Source: Manduca sexta (taxonomy: Eukaryota; Arthropoda; Insecta; Lepidoptera; Sphingidae). Taken from it: a DNA stretch of 64,000 nucleotides. The translations under genes and the position numbers were made by a program. The stretch spans positions 16,648,589-16,712,588 of the forward strand of contig NC_051142.1 in the NCBI RefSeq assembly GCF_014839805.1, written 5' to 3'. The number at the start of each line of letters is the position of its first letter. The stretch's first letter is position 1. The notes beneath the pieces were generated by a model, which ran no database searches, had not been told where the DNA came from, and saw nothing but the letters and a program-made list of their open reading frames with translations. Positions 24,137 to 36,152 of this stretch are shown here, in pieces.

Positions 24137-24412
24137 CCCCCTTATTCATAGATGTTTTTTTTTTATCTAAGGACGGAGCATTTCTTTGATAACAAGTCTG
24201 TTTCTCAGTGCTGACGGAAAGGCAGCCTTTGCAGTGCGTAGACATAGGGCCGTCGTGATTGGCTAATATTGAGATACAACTTGAATCTAGTTGGCTGTCA
24301 GATAAACAAAGCTAAACAAACAGCAAGCCGTCAGATAAACAAAGTTGAGAAACAGACTTGTTATCACAGCAATGCTCCGTCCTTACATAAAAAACTTCTA
24401 TGAATAAAGGGG
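24137..24412. mobile_element. Foldback MITE, copy 2
   Basis: Same element as at 4175 and 34206. The ends read CCCCCTTATTCATAGA and TCTATGAATAAAGGGG, with long arms containing TAAGGACGGAGCA and its complement. It has the internal duplication of 'gtcagataaacaaag' absent from copy 1. Confidence 0.7.
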
Positions 24413-25480
24413 TTAATTTCTATGTTTATTGCCTTTTGTTTTATTTTTATTTTGTTTTATTGTTACTTTTTTATTCTCTTTTATATTGCGCACATAATAT
24501 TGTAATTTGTATAGGAAGGAACTGTTGTACTAAAAAACAAGTTTTTACTTAGTTTGGAAAACAGAACTTCATAGGTTTGTAATCAATTTTGTGTCTAATA
24601 AATAAATTATTATAATTATAATTTTCAATAACGGCCGTTACTCGGTTTTTTAACCATTCATATATTATTCTTTATTTCGACCCGAGACAGATGCGTTTTT
24701 GCTGTGGATTGAAAAAGGGATTGGGAGCGTTTATAAACGGCGGGAAATCGTCAAAATTATTGTGGAAAGTAGTTTTAGTCATGGATCATTGAATGGCGTT
24801 TATTCTTTTTTGTAAGTAGATTAAATCTTGTTTGTGAAGATAGGCTCACGTCTTTATCACCAGTATTCAGGACAGCGAAAGCACAACTAGTACACTGTTT
24901 ATATGTATATAGTATATAAATTAGTTATTGTGTCACCTTAAAATAATATTTTATTCTAGACCACATTATATTATTATGCATACAAATTATTGCAATAATT
25001 AACATCAAATTAATTATTTTACTCACAATTGCACAGATAAAAGAAATATTTCCGTCATCATATCATACTCCTTCATTTTCACCGCTTTACACAAACACAG
25101 CACGTCATTGAATATCACAAAAGGCATTCAGCCAAAAACACTTATTCCTACACACAATTTTTTTTCATTGTTTACACAACATAACTAATATGAATTTTAT
25201 TTTGGAAATAAACACTAGTGTATTTCACGAGCGACACACAACAACTGAATGGTATGTGTCAGTGACATTTTATAATAATTACTCATTGAGGGTAGTATTA
25301 GTGCGAAGTCATTTCAAGTTATTTCACCACTTAATGTGACGCGTGAGTCAGAAATGAGAAACCCTTTGAAGGAAACTATTGTATGACGTTGTGGCGCAAC
25401 AGATGAGTGGCCTGTGAAACGGAAGGCGTGCCTTCGATTCTCCGTCGGGAACGTCTTATGATCTGTAGATGTTTATTACA
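24413..25480. other. Intergenic / 5' flank of the phosphatase
   Basis: AT-rich, no gene. A degenerate family-B MITE is visible at about 24626-24750 ('caataacggccgttac' ... 'gattgaaaaagggattgggagcgtttataaacggcgg'). Confidence 0.5.
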
Positions 25481-25481
25481 T

Positions 25482-25720
25482 GCCTCGGTGGCATAGTTGT
25501 ATTACGGTATGACTGCAGTGCTAAGGTTTCGGGTTCGATTCCGGGGTCGGACAGAGACATTGGGTTTTTCTATCAGTGACAACCCCGGGTCTAGAAATTG
25601 TGCCCTATAGCGGTAGGCTCGGCTTCTATCACATCATGGGATGGAATACCTATAACGGAAACTGGATGCCACTGTTGCGCCTCTGTCTACAGCTTCGGAT
25701 ATAAAAGGCTTGAGTATGTA
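25482..25720 (+). mobile_element. tRNA-derived SINE, family 1
   Basis: The head 'gcctcggtggcatagttgta' resembles an A box and 'ggtttcgggttcgattcc' a B box. The body has 'acattgggtttttctatcagtgac', 'ggctcggcttctatcacatcatggga' and 'ctgttgcgcctctgtctac'. The same word order is found at 27052-27318 and on the minus strand at 40881-41122. Confidence 0.75.
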
Positions 25721-26720
25721 CCTATAACATGTTGTGAGAAAAAGTGGATTTTTTAATATGGGCACAGCAAAGTGCATGCTGCACCCGATGGTAAGTTGTG
25801 GTATCCACTAAGTCTTGACTGACGAGTAACACGTAGATTGGCGTATTCAATACGTACAAATTGAATATCACACTCTAGGACTCTGTCCGGCAAGGCCTTT
25901 AACAATTTCGCACATGTGTTGACAACTTTTCTTGTGTAAACTAGATGTTACTGTCGTTTGACTGTTGTGTTTATGGCGGTACACTTTACATACACCGCCA
26001 TCTCGTCAACATTACTGGAATTGCGAGAGAAGCCCGAGGCTCGTCTATCAGAAATCGACATAATTGTAGTGATAACGCACAAAAATCACACTAGATGGCG
26101 CTGGTCGTTTCCGAGTTGCGGTAGCAGAATTTGCGGGACGCGCAGTATACAAGTATATACTACGTCCAAATAGAAATCATTGGTGGGGCCGCGGCCGGTC
26201 AGGCTCAAGATCTGCCTGACTGGTAAACTTCCCCTTCCATAGAGGAATGCAACAACTTTTTCTACACGCCGGTCCAAGTTTATAGAACTTGAATTGCAAA
26301 TTATTTAATTTTATAGAAAACGTCCGCATGCGTCCAGACATGTCAAAGCTAGCTTGGTAGTTCAGAGGAAAACTCGGGAATGCAATGGCCTTAACTTAGA
26401 CAATATTCAAAAAAAAAATTAAATGGATGTGTATGAGTAGAAAGACACTAGAAAACTATAAAACTATTTTCACTTCTTAAAAATATGAATAATAATATAG
26501 ATTATATTTAAAACGTACCCCTTTTTAATCACTTATCGGGTTTGCGCTTAAGCAATTTGCGGAAAATTAAAATTTATGTATAATAATATTTGTTTCAAAT
26601 TCATTTAAATCGACGGTCGAATTTTTACCACTGGACGGCCACTTGTGTAAATAAATGATTAGTGTGTGTTTTTATTAAAAACACGATTAGGAATACAAAA
26701 TGTTTCACTGATCTGCTGAT

Positions 26721-27040
26721 TCGGTGGCCGAGTTGTAATTGTGCACGGTACGAGTACAACTACGCGCTGTGGACACGAGTTCGAATCCAGGGTCGGACAA
26801 AAATAATTGTGACTGGGTTTTTCATCATAAAAATTACTCTGTTGTGGAGTCAGGAAGTGAATGGTGTGATTACCCCGTGCTTCGGAAGCAAGGAAAGCCG
26901 TTGGTTCTGCGCCTGATCTCTCGCCGGTCATATCGGATTGCCATCTTATTTGACTATGAGAGTGAAGGAACAGAGAGTGCACCTGTGTATTGCACACACA
27001 CTTATTCACTATAATATCTCTTGCATACTTGGGTAATCTC
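26721..27040 (+). mobile_element. tRNA-derived SINE, related family
   Basis: The head 'tcggtggccgagttgtaa' and B-box-like 'cgagttcgaatccagggtcgg' are followed by 'tgtgactgggtttttcatca'. The tail 'gagagtgcacctgtgtattgc...cactataatatctcttgc' differs from family 1. No target duplication was identified. Confidence 0.6.
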
Positions 27041-27051
27041 CGTTGAGACCG

Positions 27052-27318
27052 GCCGCCGTGGCCGAAAGTCGGTTAGGAAGGAATCAGTGTAGTATGTTTG
27101 GTAGAACTTCCATTGTCAAGTCTCAGGTTCAAATCAAAGGTTGGACAATGTTATATTGGGTTTTTAACTCAGTATCATCCAGGAGTCTGGAATTTATATC
27201 AGATATGGCAATTGGGTCAGTCACTATCACATCATAGATTAACAAACACATTGTGAAAATTGGGTGCACCAGTTCTGCCTCTGCCTACTCTGTTCGGAAT
27301 AAAAGTTGTTAATGAGTG
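27052..27318 (+). mobile_element. tRNA-derived SINE, family 1, diverged
   Basis: The head reads 'ggccgccgtggccgaaagt' with B-box-like 'caggttcaaatcaaagg'. The body shares 'attgggtttttaactcagtatc', 'aggagtctggaatttatatcag' and 'atcacatcata' with the copies at 25482 and 40881. It ends near 'ggaataaaagttgttaatgag'. Confidence 0.65.
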
Positions 27319-27339
27319 TGTGTATGAAATATATTTCAT

Positions 27340-29990
27340 ATCAAATTTTAACAAAAAAAATTGTTTATTAATAAAAAAGGTTTATCATCTACATATTACT
27401 TTAGCTAATATGGAAATCATCTAAATTACTTAACTTCTACAATAATTTTGATGAGTCATAAAAATTTCATAATCAATAAATTGATAAGGCGTGATAAAAC
27501 ATTACTCATGAAAATTCCCATAGCCTCTTTTTTGGCATTTATAATTTATTTATTAATATCTATACCAAAACATTATGTCTTATAACATACGGTCGGAATA
27601 ACAGAGTTATAATAATCAAACAGTTATAGCAAATTTTCTTATAATTTTTTCCTTCACAACTTTATAAAGTAATTATGTATGTCAAAGTAATGAAACCTTG
27701 TTATTCATTACCTACAAGGGCATCTATACCTATTCAACATGTTATTTATGTTGAAGGTTCTTTTGAGTATAGTAGTTTTAAATATAAAAATAAGGATAAA
27801 CATTACAACTTAAGAGTGATGTGTTCACTTTTATGAACATCCCTAGTTAAGATGGACATTGATTATGTAAGAAACTGGCCGGATACAATTATTCCTAGCA
27901 CTACAAACTGCATGGTGCAAAAAACTTGTATATAATTCCTTATTTCCTATTCCACTGATTCAGGTTCTATGTTGTCTCTCATCGATTGCAATTTTATTGC
28001 ATACATTAATGTTAAAATCATTTATTATCTACGTATAAACATAAAAAATGTCACTGCCAAATACAAGAATAGCAATTTACAATTTACCATTAAGGTAAGG
28101 AAAATCCTGAAGGTAAATATACATTATTAAACTATTTATAATCATACATACTGAATAATGTGTATTAAGCTAAGGTTACACTAGCAAATTCTCATGTAAA
28201 TATGTATATTATTAGGTAGATATTGTAACATTGACTCCTCAATACCCTTGACTATGAAGACTGCAAAATCTCACAAACATTGAAAAAAATTATAATATAA
28301 AAAAACTCGACATACAACTCAAACATAAGAAATCATTATAAAAAAAATATAAAAAAATAATTGTTTTATTCCAATATGTATATTACCAAGTAACTACCAC
28401 TTGCGTACATTAGTGGCAGTATTTAAATAATTTTATACACATGTCTACAAGTCCTACAAGGTACAAAATTTGCAGCTATCAACTTGCTGTGTATAGTTGC
28501 TTGCGGAACTTAACTTTAAATTTTCTTGCTAATCTATACCCCACTATATAATATCAAATTCTGTCTATATAATAAATGCAATACATATTACAAAGATAAA
28601 TAGATCATGACACACATAATTGCACTCCTGGTGGTAAGTACTATATTTACAAATAGTACAAACATCTACAAGATTGAGAAAGTCCTGACTGGTGTTACAG
28701 TCTCTATTCTTAGACTTGCATTGACAGATAGGAATAAATATCTAAACTCTTGTATAGACAAATGTTTTATCAACATTGCAACAAGAGTCTGGTTTTTTGT
28801 ATCACAATTTAACCAGAATTTAATCCCCTAAATTGACTGCGAATATGCCTGAGATCTAGCAGACCACTAATTATAAAGTTGATACTTCATGCTTCAAAAA
28901 GTATTATACCAACTGCACTGCACAAACGGTATTAAGCCAAACAAACGGATATTTTAAAATAGATATCATTATTGTACCTTATCAGTCCATAAACAAATAA
29001 CTGATTTGTTTGGTTCACTTTCTCAGGCTATTAGGCATTAGCAACAAGCCAGAATATTCCATTTTTACCTTATAATTCCATTAACACATAAAAGGTCTCT
29101 TAGCAGCCCTTTTTATAATAGGATATGAATTGATTTGTACCATCCTTGAATAGACTTTTGATTCTTCTATACCAGTTATATATGCCTTTATAGAATATGT
29201 CAGCCTTTTCTACCAACTGACAGGAACGTTTAGGAAATGATATGTGGTCAAATATTAATGGGCGAAGTTTTTCCAACCATGGAATTCCAATTTTCAGCCC
29301 TCAAATGCCAAAAACTGTACTGCCATTACATTAAGTAGCCGATAAAAAAACTATCGCGTATAGCTTTAAAGCACGATATCTAAATGATAAACGTACGCAG
29401 TTATTTATGGAAACCTGACACATACACTATAGGGCACAAAAATGGACGTTTTACTACGTTAACTTTATTATTATCGCGTACGTACACTTTGACCTCGTTA
29501 TAAAAGCACTATCAAGGCTGTAATGATGTGTTTGGACCATTTTCAACGATATTTTGTGATTACTGAAACCTTCAAAATATGTGCGGATGACAGGTCCACC
29601 GTAGCATTTGGAGGGTGAAATTTTAAGTGTTTATCTTTATAATTAGATTATAATTTATTTTAGAAATGTTGTAGATGCGTCTAAGACATTGTAAATGAAT
29701 AGAATAAATGTGAAAAGAACTTACTGTGCATTGATTTATCCTTGCTAGACTTTCAAGAAATCGTTGTTCACCATGAAAAAATTGCTACATTTACCAAATG
29801 TCACTAATTTTACAACCATCAAAACACGTCACCAGCACTGCACAAGCACTTTCGTAGCGTTTTTGTCGTATTTTAACACGTTTTCAATATAATATCTCGC
29901 CCTACAAGTTTTGACATTAGATGAATCGGCCATTTTTCTTTTGGCGACAACAAAAGCAGGGAGTGCTGCCACATCAATAAGTGTTTTCCC
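27340..29990 (-). other. Possible small unidentified transcription unit
   Basis: On the minus strand a promoter-like start (about 29990-29940) precedes an ATG at about 29931 in good context (AAAAATGGCC), opening a 34-codon frame MADSSNVKTCRARYYIENVL... A strong donor (CACA|GTAAGT) lies at about 29722. Further down, about 29300-29082, an open stretch reads KIGIPWLEKLRPLIF...LVEKADIFYKGIYNW... and stops at TAA, followed by about 1.7 kb of AT-rich sequence with a minus-strand AATAAA near 27364. I could not join the pieces into one frame and do not recognise a family. The first piece could instead be a 5' untranslated exon of the phosphatase gene. Confidence 0.3.
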
Positions 29991-31640
29991 CACAATTGAT
30001 TTTATTTTCCCAATATAATGTTACGAAATCGTGAACGAAAGATAAAATTAGTGATAAGGCGGTGATTTATTTTTTCAATTGTCTAATTTCTTATGATAGC
30101 GTTAAGAAATCTGCTTTAATTCTTTATTATCGTTACTTCTTGTTGCAATCCATGAATAATAACCAAAAAGAAAATAATAACACTGATTAAAATATATCAC
30201 AGAAAATCTTCTTGTAAAGGTTTTACCCGAATAAACAGGGGTTTTTCCCTTGTTCTACACGTGAAGTTATTGTTACGGAGCGCACTCATTGAAGCTACGA
30301 AGTGCACATGCGCGGTACACGACCTGGCACCGATTTAGGGCACTAGGGCATCGACTGGCCCTGCCAGCCACCTCCTAGGTCAAAACATACATATACATAG
30401 ACGTATTGGGGACAGAGGCTAGGCTTTGCCATTTTACACTGCAATAAACATTGTGGTCACCATCATCGACGATGTTATAGGACTTAGTATTTAGTACCTA
30501 CTTATTTAGGTATTGCAAACGTACTTAAGTACATAAATTGCATGTAAGTACTTAAACTAAAATGCTGAAAGTATAATCACATAAATTGGTTATACCTATT
30601 ATTATTACGGTACGTAGACAGATATCCAGCCTGAACACAATTGCTTACCAAAAATATATACTTTATATAATTATATAACTGTGTAAAGCGCTATAGAACG
30701 CAGGCTGTAGTCCTTTCGGCGCGGGGGTGTGGCTCGGGACAGCCGTCCCGGGCGAATATTAAGGGTCACTGCACCGGGTGCATTGCACTCTAAAACTAGA
30801 GAAATAATACGCATAAACTCACGCATGTAGATCTAAAAAGGTATGATAAGATGCAAATATTATACCTAAGTTTAAAATAATTAATTTTAGTCTTATCTAC
30901 CTATATTGTATACATATACAGAGTTAGGTCGTCGAATTGGGGAATAAACAGGTAAGTACACTCTTATAGTTTTAAATAGGTACACTCTTAGTGAGTTCTC
31001 AAAGATAATCCGGCCCTGGAATCAAATCTAATATGAACAGTTTACTTATGTTCTTCATAATTTCGTCTCAACTTTACATTAAATAAAGTTCATTTTGACT
31101 CTAGAATTTAGATCTTGATTCGCGTTCCTTTCTTTGAAGCAGTCACGTAACCCGCCTCCATTGCTAGTGTTTTAATATAGTCACAAGTCTCTTCTGGTAA
31201 AATTATGCTATAGTGTGTTCAAGAGTTAAATTGCGTTTCCAAATTATTCCGTGCTATCCGGGTCATGACAATAGTACATGTACATTTAGTTATCGTCGTA
31301 GGTCAATAACACGTCTTATCTATAAGACTACTTGTATTTCTTTCCTTTTCTTTCTTATATGCTGATGAGTTCGCTATGAGACCAAAAATGTGTGTTTCGT
31401 GATAGCTTTTTACGAAAAGTAACTGTATGTTAGTGTGGAGTTTGGTTTGCCTAGTTTTCTATTTTGTAAAACTGAGATAAGCTGTTTAATATATTGCTGG
31501 TATGGACCGCGACAATCAGTAAACATTACAAAAAATATATAATTTTACACACAACTTGATTGGTGCCAAATGAATAGGATCGCCTTGTAACTCAATAAAC
31601 ACAATTATTTTTTTTACCACACTTGGTATACACCCATTGG
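29991..31640. other. Intergenic stretch without recognised gene
   Basis: No coding exon recognised. A GC-richer segment at about 30270-30400 and another at 30710-30785 have no motif I can interpret. Confidence 0.45.
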
Positions 31641-31649
31641 CACTCGTCT

Positions 31650-32090
31650 ATAGTAGCACCATCTTGTGGCGAGAAATGAAACTGCCCGAAACTAGAAAGT
31701 TTCAGTGATGGATCTTTCTCGAAAGATCTCAATATTTCCAGAATGACGCGGAAATTCGATAAAATATCTTAATTTAAAGAGTTTCCGACCATTCTGGATC
31801 TTTCGAGAGTTCCACAGTCAACGGTAGAACATGAGGCCGTGTATAAAAGAGGACGCGCGGTAGCAACGAGGGGACGTGATGGAAGCGAACCACAAGCAAT
31901 ATCACCAAACACTGAACTGTGCCTAACCGTGTAGTAAAGTGATTAATTAAAGTTGTTTGAGCGTTATAGTGTTGTAGTGATTAGTAATGTGTTTTTATTA
32001 GTGTGTCACCAAATAAAGTGTTTATTTGGTGTTTTAACGCCAATTTTTATTGGGTTTGTTGTGCTAGGGGCACGCGACACTGTTACCATA
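31650..32090 (+). promoter_or_regulatory. Orphan heat-shock-type promoter or solo LTR
   Basis: Heat-shock-element-like GAA/TTC arrays occur at 31688-31703 (GAAACTAGAAAGTTTC), 31714-31727 (TTTCTCGAAAGATC), 31736-31742 (TTCCAGAA) and 31791-31813 (TTCTGGATCTTTCGAGAGTT). A TATAAAAG box follows at 31842-31849. About 165 bp downstream, AATAAA (32012-32017) sits in a perfect 11-bp-stem hairpin (CACCAAATAAA / TTTATTTGGTG, 32008-32032). No coding frame follows. Promoter, short transcribed segment and hairpin poly(A) site within 450 bp resemble a U3-R-U5 layout, but I cannot define LTR ends or a target duplication. Confidence 0.45.
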
Positions 32091-32099
32091 AGCTTGAGG

Positions 32100-33700
32100 G
32101 CTTAAAGACCTTATTTTGGCAAAAAAAGACAAACTTAAGAATATGAATTTATTACATTTTAATTAATTATTCCATAAATTAAACTGTCTTTATCAAAGCT
32201 TGCAACACTCATCATTCAGTTCTGGCAACATTAATATATCTTTTAAAAAGCATAATCAATAATTGCCCATTACTATCATCTCTAACAAACATAATTTTGG
32301 TAACAATAAGAATATGGACAGCTAAAAAAAATATTCTAACCAATCGATACATTCAAAACGCAAATATTTGACCCAAGTTTGATCCCAGTCTTTACAATGG
32401 TCCTAAACTGTATACGGGCTTAAACCAACTCCCCATAACAGAGCGGTATCACTGCTAATTTCTCTAGAAATATTTGTATTTACCGCAATACGTACAATAA
32501 ATTAGTACAAACGGAAATAAAAATAATTAAAAACATCACTTCCATCATCCATCCATAGCAGACCGTGTATTATACTGAACAAAACTTGGCTCCAATATTA
32601 TGTTACATACAATGTTGTCAAACAACACACTAAATATAGACAAATACTTTAACGCACCAGAATAAAATGTGGATAATCATTTAGACAGCTAACGCCCATT
32701 TTCACCGACCATGCCGATTGCAAGGGGAGATATGTGAAAATGGACACAACTAAAGTTAATTTTCAAAAATGTTATTCGTATTAAAAGTACAAGGAATAGC
32801 TTTACAGCCCGAGAAGGAAAATAATAAACCCGCCATGTGGTACAATATGAAACTAATTTCTTGTACTAATAAAATTAATTTTAAAACGAAAAAGTGGCAC
32901 CGCTCAAAGCATGTTTTTATTTTTCAGATCGAGCTTCTCGTCCATAGCGAATGAGTTATGTGGCGAATATTCGTGATATGTCAATGTAATAAACATTTGT
33001 TTGTGTCAACATCACAGTCGTCTTAATGAAATAGTAACAAACATTACGTCAAAGGGTAAATTGGGGTCATATGACTTGTATCAACATTTACTGAACCACG
33101 AAACATCAAACATATTGTGTATCTAATATGGTCATTATATTATAACAATTTAGAGGATCAATAAATTTAATTGAAAAATTAGTTTTAGAACAAGTATTTT
33201 CACATAGAATGTAGCCGACCTAAAATCGGCATATATTTTAACCTTTATAGGGCTCTACTAAATAATAAATATTACAGGATTTATTTATTCACTTACCAAT
33301 GATCCCAATCTTAATCTTCGATCCGATCCAGAGAATGAACCGATTTTTGTTCAATTCGTCGACATTTTTGCTCCAGCGCCAACTGCCTCTCCAAGAGAAA
33401 ACTGTTGGTTTTCATCGTCGGAGTACAACGTCAAGTCTTTTAAAACCTACCCATAGCCTATACCATATTATATCCATATCACCCCAACTCACCTAACTAT
33501 ATACGAGTATGTACGTATTCATTCTTAAAAACTTAAACTAATATACAGGTTGTTCTAAAAAACGTAACTTTTTATTTTTCTAATACAAAGAAGTAATTCG
33601 AGTGTGGCTGAAGTTAATAACTATGCAAATCAAATGTCCCTTCTAAGATTGATATAAGAATAAAAAAAATTACTGAGCTTAGCGGCTTATATATTATTGC
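32100..33700. other. Intergenic stretch
   Basis: AT-rich, no supported gene. A fragment at about 33297-33360 ('gatcccaatcttaatcttcgatcc...gaatgaaccg') is half of a family-B MITE. Confidence 0.45.
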
Positions 33701-33705
33701 TTTGA

Positions 33706-33830
33706 ACGACGAGACGAGCTTGCTGTTCGCCTGATGGTAAGCGATACGACCGCTCATAAACAGTAGAAACACCATCCAACACCTTGAATCACAAAGTATT
33801 GTTTGGTATTCCACTGCGCTCGCCATCCTG
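33706..33830 (+). repeat. SINE-like fragment, 'cctgatggtaagc' family
   Basis: It begins 'gaacgacgagacgagcttgc' and continues 'tgttcgcctgatggtaagcg', 'atacgaccgctcataaacag'. It shares this order with 10872-10965 (minus strand) and 14391-14440. Confidence 0.6.
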
Positions 33831-34205
33831 AGACATGAGATTTTAAGTCTTCAGTAGTTACACTTTGCGATCGATGCTCATGAGAAATTATAGAACACCA
33901 TATATAAACAAATTCAAATCTTATTTACATAGTTATTGATAGCATTTTAACACTATTCTCCATAAGACATATTTCTAAAGACAAACAAATTACGCAATAT
34001 TTAAAATGCTGATAACAGGGATCAATCTGTTTCCTTATCCTATAATTTTAAGAAAATACTGATAATAAAAGATCTTGTTTTGAAGCACCTTTTCAATAAT
34101 TACAAAAGCTTTATCAACTACATAAAAACCAAAATTCCGACATTCAGTGTAGGAACATGGGTACTCTTTATTTATTACCATTTTAAATCCTATGTTAATA
34201 ACTTA

Positions 34206-34477
34206 CCCCCTTATTCATAGACGTTTTTCATCTAAGGACGGAGCAAAGCTGTGACAATAAGTCCGTTTCTCAGTGCTGACGGTATGGTAGCCTTCGCAGT
34301 GCGTAGACATAGGGCCGTTGTGATTGGCTAATATTGAGATACAACTTAGATCTAGTTGGCTGTCAGATAAACAAAGCTGAACAAACAGCAAGCTGTCAGA
34401 TAAACAAAGCTGAGAAACAGACTTGTTATCTCAGCAATGCTCCGTCCTTAGATAAATAACGTCTATGAATACGGGGA
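34206..34477. mobile_element. Foldback MITE, copy 3
   Basis: The ends are CCCCCTTATTCATAGACG and CGTCTATGAATACGGGG, with inverted arms and the same internal duplication as copy 2. Flanking TTA is present on both sides (34203-34205 and 34478-34480). Confidence 0.7.
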
Positions 34478-36152
34478 TTAGAGTTTAAAATTAATCATAA
34501 TAATTTTCATCGTGGCACGGCATTGTAATAAAGAATAATTCGAGTACAGTCATCGATTTAATTTTTGAAATATCACGTGTGAGTGTTGAAAAAAATGCTT
34601 GATACGAACAAACAAAAACAAACCGTAAGTTGAATAACAATAAGATTTAAAATAATATATTAATAAAATGCTACGCAGGATTTTTACTTTCGTAGTGCCT
34701 AAACGTAGTTTATTAATTAAATATTTTTTGGTAACTATGATCTAAAAAAGCACGCGATATCATCCCTTATTACCTACAACTTTACGTTTATTATCCTATA
34801 ATCTGATAACGCAACTTGGCAATTTGGCATTATTGTAATCATAATATACCACTATTTCTCATATTATTTTTATAACATGCTATTTTTAACATATAGCATC
34901 TAAAATGAATTTAATCCATAATTTTGTAGATCACGAGATATCGAGCTATTGTCACTCATTATAAAGGCAATATCAATTGATTTGGCTATATCTTCTAACT
35001 TCAATGAGCAGTACCTGCCTTAGGAGTGGAGAGGGGTGGTGAACTGAGCAAGTGCTAGGGCCTAACGCTTGTCTTTGGAGGACCTCTTTTTGACATTATA
35101 TCTACAAAACTTTTTAAATCTAGAAACTGCTCCGCCTGGCGCCTCGCACAAAGTTTTCTCCACAAAGAGACTAGCGCCCTTTTTTTATTCACAAAGAGCC
35201 TCGTGTCTGTTGTTTTTGGTTTCACCCGGGGCCTCGTGTCGCTGAAGGCTGCCACTTAATAACAATTGTAGCAGTGTAGATAAAGAGAAAATACAGGAGC
35301 TTTAGACAAGATGCCTTTTAACAATCGCTAACTCTAGAAAACGAAAAATGGAATGACACATCTACCTATCCTATCTTAGCGACAGACCTATAGCCTAAGG
35401 GCCTTGGACTTACGTAAGTGACAACTAACTACTCCGACAGTCCGATGCAGAAATGATCTGATTGATATGTACACTGAACTGAGCTTGAACTGCTGCCTGA
35501 TCATATTATAACGATTAATAATGATGACGGTTTATAATGCCATTGCATATTTAGTTAATTCAGATATTTATTGAGAAAAATCACTTGAGATTGAAAAAAG
35601 CGCGGAAAATAAAATAATACTATTCTAAATCTCATATCACGATATTCTTTATCAAGAATTTTAAGTTTTAAGTGTGTTTTACAAGTTAGCTAGCTATTGC
35701 AAGATCATGCTGGCATCAGTCCAATCAGTACCTAAAGATGATTGACGTTGAATTGATTGTGGATCGAAGAATTGGTTCACAAAAGTCACTGATCGAACAT
35801 AGTCCAGATATAATGTCCTACTTATTGAACTGTATAATTATACTTTCCTTTTACTAAAATTCATGCATAAAACCTTTTTGTATTGAGAATTATAATTAAC
35901 ATTATTAACGACTTTAAATTGCCATTTTGTTCACGTTTCTTATTCTAGTTTAAGTAAAAAAAATATTTATATATGTGGGATACACATGCTTAAAAACTAC
36001 ATTCATGGTGCTTCAGGAGTACTGGAAGAATCCTATTTTTATCATGAAGCGACAGCCTCCTTTCCCTGTATCTTTGATTGTATCCCCCACAGCACACATC
36101 ACGCCGATGTATAAATGACATGTGTATTCCACGAGTATCACGTAAGAAGCTT
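34478..36152 (-). other. Intergenic; includes probable 3' UTR of the SID-1-like gene
   Basis: No coding exon. The part next to 36153 should hold the 3' untranslated region of the SID-1-like gene, but no poly(A) site can be fixed. The 66-codon open frame on the minus strand at 35055-35255 has no support. Confidence 0.45.

Noticed and set aside
25482..25560. Functional tRNA gene
   Set aside because: A and B boxes are present but the arms do not pair into a cloverleaf; the repeated body marks a SINE.
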